From NCBI GenBank assembly GCA_027448945.1, contig DAIDMQ010000021.1:1-60803 (forward strand): 60,803 bases of DNA. The letters are read 5' to 3'. Of this stretch, positions 1 through 7,410 are shown piece after piece; the first letter of the stretch is position 1; every line of letters begins with the position of its first letter. Origin of the DNA: Gallionellaceae bacterium. Lineage in GTDB: Bacteria; Pseudomonadota; Gammaproteobacteria; Burkholderiales; Gallionellaceae. The translations under genes and the position numbers were made by a program. Below the pieces are notes generated by a model. That model made no database searches, had not been told where the DNA came from, and saw nothing but the letters and a program-made list of their open reading frames with translations.

Positions 1-139
1 CAACCGCAAGCGACAACACTCAACACTGAGCTACAAGTCACCCATGCAGCATTTAGATGACTGGCTCACTGCTCAGCAGCATGAGAAACTGGTAGCATGA
101 AATCCGTCCTTTGGAAGACGAAAAACCGAGGGAAGGTCA
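1..139 (+). mobile_element. Right end of an IS3-family insertion sequence
   Basis: The window opens inside the last codons of an IS3-type transposase. About 38 bases of non-coding sequence follow, running through a purine-rich end that finishes GGGAAGGTCA near 139. Read inward on the minus strand this end starts TGACCTTCCC, which fits the 5'-TG start of IS3-family terminal repeats. The left end and the partner repeat lie outside the window, so the exact boundary at 139 is inferred. The element lies directly against the signalling cluster downstream. Confidence 0.6.
2..100 (+). CDS. IS3-family transposase OrfB, C-terminal end (partial)
   Basis: An open frame runs from the left edge of the window to the TGA at 98-100 and gives 32 residues beginning NRKRQHSTLSYKSP. 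This matches the conserved tail of the IS3-family DDE integrase, in which a YN(x)RRxHS(x)LGYxSP block follows the catalytic glutamate and is followed by a short tail. The catalytic DDE residues lie upstream of the window. The stop overlaps the ATG at 97 by four bases (ATGA). Identification rests on this short motif only. Confidence 0.7.
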   Translation, partial: NRKRQHSTLSYKSPMQHLDDWLTAQQHEKLVA

Positions 140-387
140 AGAACGGTGCAGTGCATTTTTTGCACGAACATTTGTATAGCGAAGATTTCAACCAGCCCGT
201 GTTGTTTAGAACATCGGCGCAACGCGGGCGGGATACGCCTATACGTTGCAGTCTTTGCAATCATGTGCGTCATGACGGACTTTGGAAGTTGCCGGAATTC
301 GTGAGCGTACAAATTTTCTTAAGTCAGCCCGTGCCGGTCATTTACGGCATCTGTCCGAGTTGTTTGGACTTACTGGAAGATGCGTGA
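97..387 (+). CDS. Small CxxC/CxxC signalling-tail protein, probably 5'-truncated by the IS
   Basis: This 96-codon frame carries CSLCNHVRHDG, a Trp-centred stretch and a final GICPSCLDLLEDA. This is the 'CxxC...G.W...giCp.C' cysteine module usually found at the extreme C-terminus of bacterial receiver, PAS and histidine-kinase proteins. Here it stands alone. Its first 14 or so codons coincide with the inferred IS3 right end, so the original protein was probably longer and lost its front half to the insertion. Translation could restart at GTG 151, TTG 160 or TTG 172, but no clear ribosome site is visible. Its stop overlaps the cyclase ATG by one base, so the two genes are likely coupled. Function unknown; perhaps metal or redox sensing. 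Confidence 0.5.
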   Translation: MKSVLWKTKNRGKVKNGAVHFLHEHLYSEDFNQPVLFRTSAQRGRDTPIRCSLCNHVRHDGLWKLPEFVSVQIFLSQPVPVIYGICPSCLDLLEDA

Positions 388-1391
388 TGAGTGCAAATCC
401 CGACCTGGAAATTTTGATTTTTGATAGTAATGCTTACACCCGATCTTTGCTGTTGGAAAATTTGGCGTGCCTGACGGATTGTTCGTTGTATGCACACGAG
501 TCTAGTCATGCATGGGATGACACGGGCGAAAAACTTAAGACCGCGATCTTGGTATTGAACCATCACGTCAATGACGCGCCGCCGTTTGAGTTTTTGCAAC
601 TATTCAAGCGTACTTCACCGAACAGTTATGTAGTGGTCATCAGCAGTCCGGGTGCGCCACACAAGGCTTTCGCGGTATTGCAGCGCGAGCACGCTTGTAT
701 TGATGAGATCTTCGACAAGCCTATCGACCTGGAGAGATTTAGTTTCGCTTTGTCCGAACGTGTCATCGCAATACGCAAGCAGCAGGAGTTGAACCATCAG
801 CATCTTAATCTGCTGCGATTCTTGCCGACGGGTGCGTTACGCCGCATTTTTGCGCAGCCCACACCTGGCAGCGCCGAGTTGTTTGAGATGACCGTGATGT
901 TCACCGACATACGCGATTCGACACAGCTCATCGTGAAAGAATCGGCGCGCAGTTATTTTGCCAAGCTCAATGAAATTCTCGCCAGTCAGGCGCAACTCAT
1001 CCGTCAGTACGATGGCATGGTGGTTAAAACGACTGGGGATGGTCTGCTGGCAGTTTTTGAAGGCGCGGCACGCTGCCATTTGGCTTTGAAGTGCGCATTG
1101 GCAATACAACAATCCTCCGAAGCGCAAAGTATGCCTGTCGGTGTCGGCATCAGCGACGGCCTAGTTCTTACGGGAATTTTGGGTACATCTGAACATGTGC
1201 ATTTCGATGTGATCGGTGCGCATGTGCATCTGGCTGCACGCTTATGCGGCAAAGCGGGGCAGGGCCAGATATTGGCGACACATGATGTGGTGAGTAAGGC
1301 GCGGTTTGAATTTTCCTCGCGCCCGTTGCATGAGGTTGTGACAGTGCGGGGCTTTGATGCTCCCGTTGTCTGCTTACATATTCAGTCTTAG
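387..1391 (+). CDS. Receiver-like domain plus class III adenylate/guanylate cyclase
   Basis: A 334-residue soluble protein predicted to make cAMP. Residues 1-125 resemble a response-regulator receiver (acidic FDS at 12-14, Lys111 in FDKP), but the expected phospho-acceptor Asp is Asn58, so it is probably a pseudo-receiver. Residues 165-330 form a class III cyclase homology domain: MFTDIRDST supplies metal Asp174, VKTTGDG supplies metal Asp218, and Arg285 lies in LAARL. Lys214 and Asp274 align with the residues that select ATP over GTP. The transition-state Asn before LAARL is His281, an unusual change. I chose ATG 387 because it overlaps the upstream stop; the longer frame from 282 would run inside the preceding gene. 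The operon continues to a BLUF photoreceptor, which suggests light input. Cyclase class is firm, activity uncertain. Confidence 0.85.
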   Translation: MSANPDLEILIFDSNAYTRSLLLENLACLTDCSLYAHESSHAWDDTGEKLKTAILVLNHHVNDAPPFEFLQLFKRTSPNSYVVVISSPGAPHKAFAVLQREHACIDEIFDKPIDLERFSFALSERVIAIRKQQELNHQHLNLLRFLPTGALRRIFAQPTPGSAELFEMTVMFTDIRDSTQLIVKESARSYFAKLNEILASQAQLIRQYDGMVVKTTGDGLLAVFEGAARCHLALKCALAIQQSSEAQSMPVGVGISDGLVLTGILGTSEHVHFDVIGAHVHLAARLCGKAGQGQILATHDVVSKARFEFSSRPLHEVVTVRGFDAPVVCLHIQS

Positions 1392-1418
1392 GGATACCTA
1401 TTTTTGCGGAGCGTTATT

Positions 1419-1724
1419 TTGAAAACCAAATTCAGTGATCAGCAGTTGAGCCTCATTATTGATCAATCTTTGATTTATCAATGTGCTTGTCCTGCGCAAG
1501 TCGCAAAACATTTAATCGGTCTGCGTGACTTATATGAATACCAGCAAGGCTGCATGAATCAGACAGACACTGATAAAGCCGTACACGAACGCATCGCTGC
1601 CGACGCGCAGCGCGCCCATGATGCATTAGAAGGGTGTTTGGATGCGGTGCTGCGGCTGGAGCAATGGGACATGGACACGTTGCTCATGCCCAAAAGTTTG
1701 CAAAAACCCATCCGCAGTTTTTAA
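1419..1724 (+). CDS. Uncharacterised small protein between cyclase and BLUF genes
   Basis: A 101-residue protein I do not recognise. It is mostly helical in character, with a CAC motif near residue 20, another Cys near 40 and one in EGCLDAVLRLEQW, then a basic tail. The start is taken as TTG 1419 because GGAG at 1408-1411 sits seven bases upstream; another in-frame TTG at 1404 has no such site. It lies 27 bases after the cyclase stop and 26 bases before the BLUF start, so it belongs to the same transcription unit. A role linking photoreceptor and cyclase is possible but purely contextual. No signal peptide or membrane segment is seen. Confidence 0.55.
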   Translation: MKTKFSDQQLSLIIDQSLIYQCACPAQVAKHLIGLRDLYEYQQGCMNQTDTDKAVHERIAADAQRAHDALEGCLDAVLRLEQWDMDTLLMPKSLQKPIRSF

Positions 1725-1750
1725 TCTATCGCCACTTCAGGAGAATTAAC

Positions 1751-2215
1751 ATGCTAGTCAGACTCATTTACGCCAGCTATTCGACCACCAATCTCAATGC
1801 ACAAGATATCACGCAGATATTGCAGACTTCGCAAAAGAACAACAGCGTTAAGCGTATCAGCGGCGTATTGTTTTATTCCGACCGCTATTTTTTGCAATGT
1901 CTGGAAGGTGAGCGTCATGCGGTAAATGAAACTTATTTGCGTATCGCTGGCGACCCGCGCCACGCTAAATGTGTACTGATAGATTACAACGCAGTTCCAT
2001 ATCGGCTGTTTCCGAAGTGGGCGATGGAGCATGCCAGTTTCTTTGGTGGATTGGATAACGAACTTATCGTCAAATACACTGAGACGGGGGTGTTCCAGCC
2101 GTTCCAATTTACGCCGCAACAAGCCAATGCTTTCCTGAATGAGGTGGCTGTTATTGGCGCAAATCTAGACACTACGATGCAGCGTCATCCGCAACTTATT
2201 TTGAGCAAAGACTAA
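1751..2215 (+). CDS. Stand-alone BLUF-domain blue-light photoreceptor
   Basis: A 154-residue flavin photoreceptor. The BLUF fold covers residues 2-95: RLIYAS contains Tyr7, QKNNSVKRISGVL contains the flavin-contacting Asn31, and FLQCLEGE contains Gln49. These are the Tyr/Asn/Gln set needed for the blue-light hydrogen-bond switch. The remaining 55 or so residues are the usual C-terminal helical cap with no fused effector. ATG 1751 is preceded by AGGAGA. BLUF proteins without an effector act by protein-protein contact, and here the neighbour two genes upstream is a class III cyclase, the same pairing seen fused in photoactivated adenylate cyclases. The family is firm; the partner is inferred. 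Confidence 0.92.
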   Translation: MLVRLIYASYSTTNLNAQDITQILQTSQKNNSVKRISGVLFYSDRYFLQCLEGERHAVNETYLRIAGDPRHAKCVLIDYNAVPYRLFPKWAMEHASFFGGLDNELIVKYTETGVFQPFQFTPQQANAFLNEVAVIGANLDTTMQRHPQLILSKD

Positions 2216-2379
2216 TGGGCATCCCCAAAACCCCAAGCTCCGTCGTGATGCCGCGTTGCTAACAAAAAATGACTCCACGCATATTCGATAAATGTCGCGC
2301 CGCCATTTTTTGTTTGTACCTTGTCTCGTTTGGTATATTAAATTTTTTGAGGCACCCTAATTACCCGGGGAATTTTAAG

Positions 2380-2937
2380 ATGAAAAAATTTATTTTTTTG
2401 TTCATCAGTTGCATGACCTTAACGGTTCAAGCGGCTGAGCTAAAAGCACCGGCAAGTTGTCCGGATGTGTTGAATGTGCAGCTAAACGATCTTAATGATG
2501 AGCCCGCGAATTTGTGCGATTACGCAGGCCAAGTGGTGCTGGTGGTGAACACTGCCAGCTATTGCGGATTTACGCCACAGTACAAAGCGCTTGAAAGTTT
2601 GTACCGTAAATATCATCAGCGTGGATTGACGGTGTTGGGCTTCCCGTCTAATGACTTCGGTAATCAGGAGCCGGGTAGCAACAAAGAGATTGCCAAGTTC
2701 TGCAAGCTGACTTATGGCGTGGAATTTCCGATGATGGAAAAAGCCAACATCACAGGCGCTAATCCTAGTGCGCCGTATCCCGCGCTTATAAAAGCGACAG
2801 GAGATACGCCGCAATGGAATTTCCATAAATATCTGATCAGTCGCGATGGCAAGGTCATCAAATCTTTTGCCAGTGATGTGAAACCGGATTCGGCAGTGTT
2901 TATTGCGGAATTGGAAAAGTTACTGGCGAAAAGATGA
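2380..2937 (+). CDS. Periplasmic glutathione peroxidase family protein
   Basis: A 185-residue thiol peroxidase with an 18-residue signal peptide (MKKFIFLFIS...VQA), so it is exported. The active-site Cys lies in NTASYCGFTPQY, and the catalytic Trp-Asn pair in QWNFHKYL. The strand usually written FPCNQFG reads FPSNDFGNQEPG here, so the tetrad Gln is replaced by Asp. ATG 2380 was chosen over upstream in-frame codons because it starts the signal peptide. It likely reduces peroxides using thioredoxin or another thiol rather than glutathione, as is usual for bacterial members. Its transcription converges with the yajL-like gene, leaving only 13 bases between the stops. The 164 bases upstream hold an AT-rich promoter-like stretch near 2330 (TATATT). 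Confidence 0.85.
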   Translation: MKKFIFLFISCMTLTVQAAELKAPASCPDVLNVQLNDLNDEPANLCDYAGQVVLVVNTASYCGFTPQYKALESLYRKYHQRGLTVLGFPSNDFGNQEPGSNKEIAKFCKLTYGVEFPMMEKANITGANPSAPYPALIKATGDTPQWNFHKYLISRDGKVIKSFASDVKPDSAVFIAELEKLLAKR

Positions 2938-2950
2938 GGTTGGGTATTGC

Positions 2951-3493
2951 TTAGCGCACCAGTCCTGCTTCCACGGCCAGTCGCTTCTCTGCTCCCATCA
3001 GGCGTTCCAGCAAGGTTAGCGCGAAATCCATAGCAGTACCGGGACCGCGCGAGGTGATGAGTTTGCCATCTTCAACAACTGCCGCCATTTGTTGTGAGAC
3101 CAGCGGGTAATCATCTAAGCAGGCGGGGAAGCTGGTAGCGCGTTTGTTGGTCAGCAAGCCCGCTTCTGCCAGCACTGAGGGCGCTGCGCAGATTGCTGTG
3201 ACGTAACGGTCTTGTTGGTGCATCTTCTGCACCAGCTGCAACACTCGGATATCCGCTTTGAGATTCTTGGTGCCAGGTTGTCCGCCTGGCAATACGATCA
3301 TGTCGTAATCATGGTGTATGGCTTCAGCCAAAGTAGTGTCTGGTTGCAACATGATGCCACGACTGCCACGCAATACGCCCTCCCCCAATCCGGCCAAGCT
3401 GACAGCGACCCCGCCTCTGCGCAAGATGTTGACCACGGTGACGGCTTCCAATTCTTCGCTACCCTCAGCGAATAACACCAGAACGGTTTTCAT
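2951..3493 (-). CDS. yajL: DJ-1/PfpI family protein, YajL-like
   Basis: A 180-residue cytosolic DJ-1 superfamily protein. Glu near residue 15 (GSEELEAV) and the nucleophile-elbow Cys in AICAAPSVLA are the conserved reactive pair, and a GPGTAMDFAL helix follows, as in E. coli YajL/ThiJ. Members are described as oxidative-stress chaperones and protein deglycases; the older thiamine link is not supported. Its ATG overlaps the stop of the preceding minus-strand gene by four bases, so the two are translationally coupled. Last gene of the yajQ-PAP2-hypothetical-yajL run. Confidence 0.88.
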   Translation of the reverse strand: MKTVLVLFAEGSEELEAVTVVNILRRGGVAVSLAGLGEGVLRGSRGIMLQPDTTLAEAIHHDYDMIVLPGGQPGTKNLKADIRVLQLVQKMHQQDRYVTAICAAPSVLAEAGLLTNKRATSFPACLDDYPLVSQQMAAVVEDGKLITSRGPGTAMDFALTLLERLMGAEKRLAVEAGLVR

Positions 3494-3879
3494 TCGCCTC
3501 TCCCCAGTTGGTAGGCTTCCAGCAACGCTTGTTTTAAAGCGCTGTTCTGTTGCAAATCTGTGATGCCCATGTGCCTCATGGCGATGGGGTTCAATTGCAT
3601 GATGATCTTGTGTTCTTGCCAGTGCAGTGCAAAGGTATAGGCATTGAATTGGCCTTCTTGCAAGAAGGCTGCTGCAGCGCCTCGTGCATTTGAAAACTCG
3701 AGATCAGTTTCTTGCATCACTTCGTAGAGATATGACATGGTGTCGATTTTGTTGTCGTGCGCCAAGATTTGATAGATATCGAGAGCGTGACTATGCGCAT
3801 CCAGGTCTATGGTCGATGTAAGGTCGTAGTCGTTTCCCTTGAAGGAGAATTCGACACGCACGTCTATGCTGTTCTTCAT
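3490..3879 (-). CDS. Conserved hypothetical protein
   Basis: A 129-residue protein I cannot assign. It begins MKNSIDVRVEFSFKG and is mixed alpha/beta, without signal peptide, membrane segment or recognisable catalytic motif. An acidic N-terminal half (TIDLDAHSHALDIYQIL) is followed by a strand-rich centre and a helical tail. The start at 3879 was preferred because upstream in-frame codons would overlap the PAP2 gene and add unlike sequence. It sits 11 bases after the PAP2 stop and overlaps the yajL-like start by four bases, so it is a middle gene of an operon. Confidence 0.65.
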   Translation of the reverse strand: MKNSIDVRVEFSFKGNDYDLTSTIDLDAHSHALDIYQILAHDNKIDTMSYLYEVMQETDLEFSNARGAAAAFLQEGQFNAYTFALHWQEHKIIMQLNPIAMRHMGITDLQQNSALKQALLEAYQLGRGE

Positions 3880-3890
3880 ATCGGGTCCGT

Positions 3891-4667
3891 TTAAAAATTG
3901 CCGGTCAGTCTCATGCCGATTGTCCCCGATGAGACATCGGGTAGCAATGCAACTTGCTTGCCGCGCAGTTGTTGATTGTGTGACACCACGGATTTTCCCA
4001 CCCATGTGCCTATCAGTGCGCCTGCGAGGATATCGGAGGCAAAGTGAGCATCGTGATAGCTGCGCGCCATACCCACCATACCCGCCAAGGTATACGCGCT
4101 GTATTTTATCCGGCGGTCGTCGTAGTGCTCGGCAATCACCGAGGCAAGCGCGAAGGCTTCGGTGGTATGTCCTGATGGAAAAGATGCATTGGGGTCGGTG
4201 AAAGGTTGAAAATGTGCAATTCCTTGATTATTGCGAGGCCGACTACGTCCCACCACCAGTTTGATAGCCGGGGAGATCAAACCACTCGCGATCAGGCTCG
4301 CAGCCAAGCCATCTTGTGCCACCTCGCTAGAGGTTTCGTTGCCAGCTATACCCGCGATATAAAAACCACCTAAGACGACAACAGAATATTGCGCACCCAG
4401 ACGTTCGACTTGCAGGATGGACGCGTTGTTATTTGGTGCATGACGGCGCATCTCATTTTGCAATGGTTTGTCCACCAGTACAGCCGTACCCAGTATCCCC
4501 AGTGACCAAAAGCCGGCTTGCTGCCAACTATCGTCATCCCACCGGGCGGGGGCAGAAATGACATGTTGTATGTCGTCCATGACCATGCCGGGATAACTAC
4601 TCGTTTCGGCATGCGCTGTGCACATAACACATAACGTGAACAGCAGTAGGGTGAGGCGGGAGATCAA
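3891..4667 (-). CDS. PAP2-superfamily membrane or periplasmic phosphatase
   Basis: A 258-residue protein with an N-terminal signal sequence ([20 protein letters not shown]) and the three acid-phosphatase signatures in order: [18 protein letters not shown] and [12 protein letters not shown], giving the catalytic His pair, Arg and Asp. Hydrophobic stretches between motifs are compatible with membrane association. Likely substrates are lipid phosphates such as undecaprenyl diphosphate or phosphatidic acid, but the exact substrate cannot be read from sequence. The start overlaps the yajQ stop by four bases. The residue set is complete, so it should be active. Confidence 0.87.
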   Translation of the reverse strand: MISRLTLLLFTLCVMCTAHAETSSYPGMVMDDIQHVISAPARWDDDSWQQAGFWSLGILGTAVLVDKPLQNEMRRHAPNNNASILQVERLGAQYSVVVLGGFYIAGIAGNETSSEVAQDGLAASLIASGLISPAIKLVVGRSRPRNNQGIAHFQPFTDPNASFPSGHTTEAFALASVIAEHYDDRRIKYSAYTLAGMVGMARSYHDAHFASDILAGALIGTWVGKSVVSHNQQLRGKQVALLPDVSSGTIGMRLTGNF

Positions 4668-5152
4668 TCGCGGAAGTTCTGGAATTGCAGGGGAAAGTCG
4701 GTGATAGTCTTCTTGACGAAGGCGATAGCTTCTTGCAAGTCATCGCGGTTCTTACCCGTGACGCGCACCGTGTCACCCTGGATACTGGCTTGCACTTTGA
4801 GTTTGCTGTCTTTGATGTGTTTAACAATCTTCTTCGCCAACTCGATTTCTATACCGGTTTTTACTTCGCAGCCGCGCTTGACCTTGTTGCCACTGACCTT
4901 TTCAATTTTGTCGGAAATCTCCAGACACTTGATGTCCACGCCGCGCTTGGTGAGTTTGCCATTCAAAATATCTTGCACTTGGTCGAGCTGAAACTCGTTA
5001 TCCGCCCAAACCGTGAGCTTGAGTTCAGCTTGTTCCACGCGTGCGTCTGAGCCCTTGAAGTCGAAGCGAGTCGAGACTTCTTTGTTAGTCTGCTCGATGG
5101 CGTTCTTGGCTTCGGTCTTATCTACTTCTGAAACGATGTCGAATGATGGCAT
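4664..5152 (-). CDS. yajQ: YajQ/UPF0234 family nucleotide-binding protein
   Basis: A 162-residue cytosolic protein starting [19 protein letters not shown], the family's hallmark N-terminus, with the tandem ferredoxin-like halves ending in [11 protein letters not shown]. YajQ proteins bind nucleotides, and some members bind cyclic di-GMP and act with transcription regulators. That link is relevant because a large GGDEF-EAL protein lies elsewhere in the window, though no connection is shown. ATG 5152 follows a GAGGAGA ribosome site. It is the first gene of an overlapping four-gene unit. Confidence 0.92.
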   Translation of the reverse strand: MPSFDIVSEVDKTEAKNAIEQTNKEVSTRFDFKGSDARVEQAELKLTVWADNEFQLDQVQDILNGKLTKRGVDIKCLEISDKIEKVSGNKVKRGCEVKTGIEIELAKKIVKHIKDSKLKVQASIQGDTVRVTGKNRDDLQEAIAFVKKTITDFPLQFQNFRD

Positions 5153-5174
5153 TTGCGATTTCTCCTCATGTGGC

Positions 5175-5241
5175 TTGGGTTGGCTTTGGGCGCATTCTAA
5201 AATTAGGCTCGTTGGGTTACGCGATGAAACAGCCAACCCAA
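5175..5241. promoter_or_regulatory. 11-bp inverted repeat in the yajQ leader
   Basis: TTGGGTTGGCT (5175-5185) is matched by its exact reverse complement AGCCAACCCAA at 5231-5241, with a partial direct copy TTGGGTT at 5212-5218. A minus-strand TAGAAT, a plausible -10 for yajQ, lies between the arms at 5194-5199. This could be a pair of operator half-sites or an RNA stem in the ppnP-yajQ spacer. The 149-base gap holds no gene. Confidence 0.4.
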
Positions 5242-5301
5242 TACACGAAAAATTTAACCACAACACACCGCATGGCGGCTTGTTACGGCGAAGACTTAAC
5301 T

Positions 5302-5613
5302 TTAGCCAAAACTGCAAACGTAATTGACAACTTCCTGTGCCTCGATGATGAAGCTGCCGTTGGCAGGAACGGCGAAGGAGTTGCCTGCCGAGTAAGTCTT
5401 GAACTCGGACTCATGGCCCAGTTTCACACGGCAAGTACCGTCGGTGATTTCCATGACTTCGGGTACGCCCACGTTGAAGGTCAGGGTGCTGGGCAGAATC
5501 AGACCCACGGTTTTGCGTGTGCCATCAGCGAACAGAACAGAGTGCGATACGCACTTGCCATCAAAGAATACATTGCCTTTTTTTACTACACTCACATTGT
5601 TGAATTGCGCCAT
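5302..5613 (-). CDS. ppnP: Pyrimidine/purine nucleoside phosphorylase PpnP
   Basis: A 103-residue single-domain cupin of the DUF1255/YaiE family. It starts [20 protein letters not shown], then carries [13 protein letters not shown] and [10 protein letters not shown], all typical of PpnP, which splits a wide range of nucleosides with phosphate to give base and ribose-1-phosphate. Length is exactly the family norm. It sits nine bases downstream of the macro-domain gene, which itself follows argG by four bases, suggesting co-transcription from argG. Confidence 0.9.
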   Translation of the reverse strand: MAQFNNVSVVKKGNVFFDGKCVSHSVLFADGTRKTVGLILPSTLTFNVGVPEVMEITDGTCRVKLGHESEFKTYSAGNSFAVPANGSFIIEAQEVVNYVCSFG

Positions 5614-5622
5614 GTTGACTCC

Positions 5623-6114
5623 TTATTTTGCGGGTTCTTGGGCTTTGATGCCCTTTTGATAATTGCTATACAAATAGACGGGGATATCCAAATCGCCGAG
5701 GTGCTTGTCTATGAGCGGACGTATCTCCTGCCAATCCAAACCCGTTTGGCCACAGGCCAAACGGGGCAGGGCGAGACTGGTCAAATGTTCTTTTTCCGCC
5801 AATGTACGTAAGGCATGCAGGCTGTGATTCACGTTGCTCAGGGTCGCGCGGCCGGGCTTGCTACCGTGGTCGTATGCGCCTTCCTGCGTCAGCAGGTTGA
5901 TGATGAATCGACCATCGGCACTCATCCAGGTCCACAATCCGCCAGACTTGGGATGTTTGGTCTGGCAGTAGTGACGAAAGTCCTTATACAAAGCAGGCAA
6001 GCGTTCGCGTAACTGCATCGCCAATCCGTGCATGAAATCATCATTCGGCGCGACACCCTGCACGATGGCTTTCGCACCGCTGAGCAAGATGTCGCCGCTG
6101 AGTTCGTGGATCAT
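5623..6114 (-). CDS. Macro-domain protein (ADP-ribose binding or hydrolysing)
   Basis: A 163-residue single macro domain. The N-terminal GDILLSGAKAIVQGVAPND block and the glycine-containing loop SLALPRLACGQTGLDW are the two walls of the ADP-ribose pocket. The layout resembles the Poa1/TARG1-like group that removes ADP-ribose or its phosphate. There is no toxin gene beside it, so a DarG-type antitoxin role is unsupported. Its position between argG and ppnP suggests a housekeeping role in clearing nucleotide by-products. Catalytic residues cannot be fixed without alignment. Confidence 0.8.
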   Translation of the reverse strand: MIHELSGDILLSGAKAIVQGVAPNDDFMHGLAMQLRERLPALYKDFRHYCQTKHPKSGGLWTWMSADGRFIINLLTQEGAYDHGSKPGRATLSNVNHSLHALRTLAEKEHLTSLALPRLACGQTGLDWQEIRPLIDKHLGDLDIPVYLYSNYQKGIKAQEPAK

Positions 6115-6118
6115 GAGA

Positions 6119-7345
6119 TCACTTGCGTTTGTTCAAATTGGCTGCGATACGCAGACGCAAAGCGTTCAACTTGATGAAACCTGCTGCATCCTTTTGATCA
6201 TAGGCGCCCTTGTCATCTTCGAAAGTTGCGATGGTGGAATCGAACAGCGAGTCTGTTTTGGAGTCACGGCCGACCACGATGACATTGCCCTTGTACAATT
6301 TGACGCGTACCCAGCCATTCACGGTGCTTTGCGTGTGATCGATTAGCGTTTGCAAAGCGCGACGTTCAGGGCTCCACCAGTAGCCGTTGTAAATCATGGA
6401 TGCGTAACGGGGCATCAGATCATCTTTCAGGTGCGCAACTTCGCGATCCAAGGTGATGGACTCGATGGCACGGTGTGCCTTGAGCATGATGGTGCCGCCA
6501 GGTGTTTCGTAGCAGCCGCGTGACTTCATGCCGACGTAGCGGTTCTCAACCAGATCGAGGCGGCCGATGCCGTGTTTGCCGCCCAAAGCGTTCAGCTTGG
6601 TCAGCACCGTCGCCGGGCTCATCTTGGTGCCGTTCAATGCAACGATGTCACCATTGGCGAATTCGATATCCAGATACTCCGCTTCATTCGGGGCATTCTC
6701 GGGCGATACCGACCAACGCCACATGCTTTCCTCTGCCTCTGCTGCAGGGTCTTCCAGATGGCGGCCTTCATAAGAGATGTGCAACAGGTTGGCATCCATA
6801 GAGTAGGGTGAGCCGCCTTGTTTGTGTTTCATGTCGATAGGGATGCCCGCCTTCTCCGCATAGTCCATCAATTTTTCACGAGACAGCAAATCCCATTCGC
6901 GCCAGGGCGCGATGACCTTGATGTTGGGGTTCAGTGCATATGCGCCCAATTCGAAACGAACTTGGTCGTTACCCTTGCCAGTTGCGCCGTGCGAGATTGC
7001 TTGCGCACCTTGTTCGTCAGCGATTTCGATCAAACGTTTTGCAATCAAAGGTCGTGCGATGGAAGTACCGAGCAGGTATTCACCTTCGTAGATGGTGTTG
7101 GCACGGAACATCGGGAAGACGAAGTCGCGCACGAATTCTTCACGCAAGTCGTCAATATAAATGTTCTTTGGATTGATACCCATCTTCAGCGCTTTGGCGC
7201 GAGCTGGTTCCAGTTCTTCACCCTGGCCTACGTCTGCCGTGAAGGTCACGACCTCACATTGATAGGTGTCCTGCAACCATTTCAGGATCACAGAGGTGTC
7301 CAGACCGCCGGAATAGGCGAGAACTACTTTTTTGATGTCGCTCAT
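6119..7345 (-). CDS. argG: Argininosuccinate synthase
   Basis: A 408-residue cytosolic enzyme joining citrulline and aspartate with ATP to form argininosuccinate, the penultimate arginine step. The N-type PP-loop ATP pyrophosphatase motif [10 protein letters not shown] opens the protein, and [16 protein letters not shown] and [12 protein letters not shown] are conserved substrate regions. It follows argF by 65 bases on the same strand. Only four bases separate its stop from the macro-domain start. argH is not in the window. Confidence 0.97.
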   Translation of the reverse strand: MSDIKKVVLAYSGGLDTSVILKWLQDTYQCEVVTFTADVGQGEELEPARAKALKMGINPKNIYIDDLREEFVRDFVFPMFRANTIYEGEYLLGTSIARPLIAKRLIEIADEQGAQAISHGATGKGNDQVRFELGAYALNPNIKVIAPWREWDLLSREKLMDYAEKAGIPIDMKHKQGGSPYSMDANLLHISYEGRHLEDPAAEAEESMWRWSVSPENAPNEAEYLDIEFANGDIVALNGTKMSPATVLTKLNALGGKHGIGRLDLVENRYVGMKSRGCYETPGGTIMLKAHRAIESITLDREVAHLKDDLMPRYASMIYNGYWWSPERRALQTLIDHTQSTVNGWVRVKLYKGNVIVVGRDSKTDSLFDSTIATFEDDKGAYDQKDAAGFIKLNALRLRIAANLNKRK

Positions 7346-7410
7346 AATTTATGACTCACTTGATATATTGAATTGTTAATGCAGTTGATTTGGTTTCAGA
7401 TAGAAGAGGC

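Noticed and set aside
282..386. Longer N-terminus for the cyclase gene
   Set aside because: It overlaps the upstream cysteine-module gene in another frame; ATG 387 gives a coupled start and a natural receiver-like beginning.
5623..6114. DarG-type antitoxin of a DarT-DarG pair
   Set aside because: No DarT-like ADP-ribosyltransferase is adjacent; neighbours are argG and ppnP.
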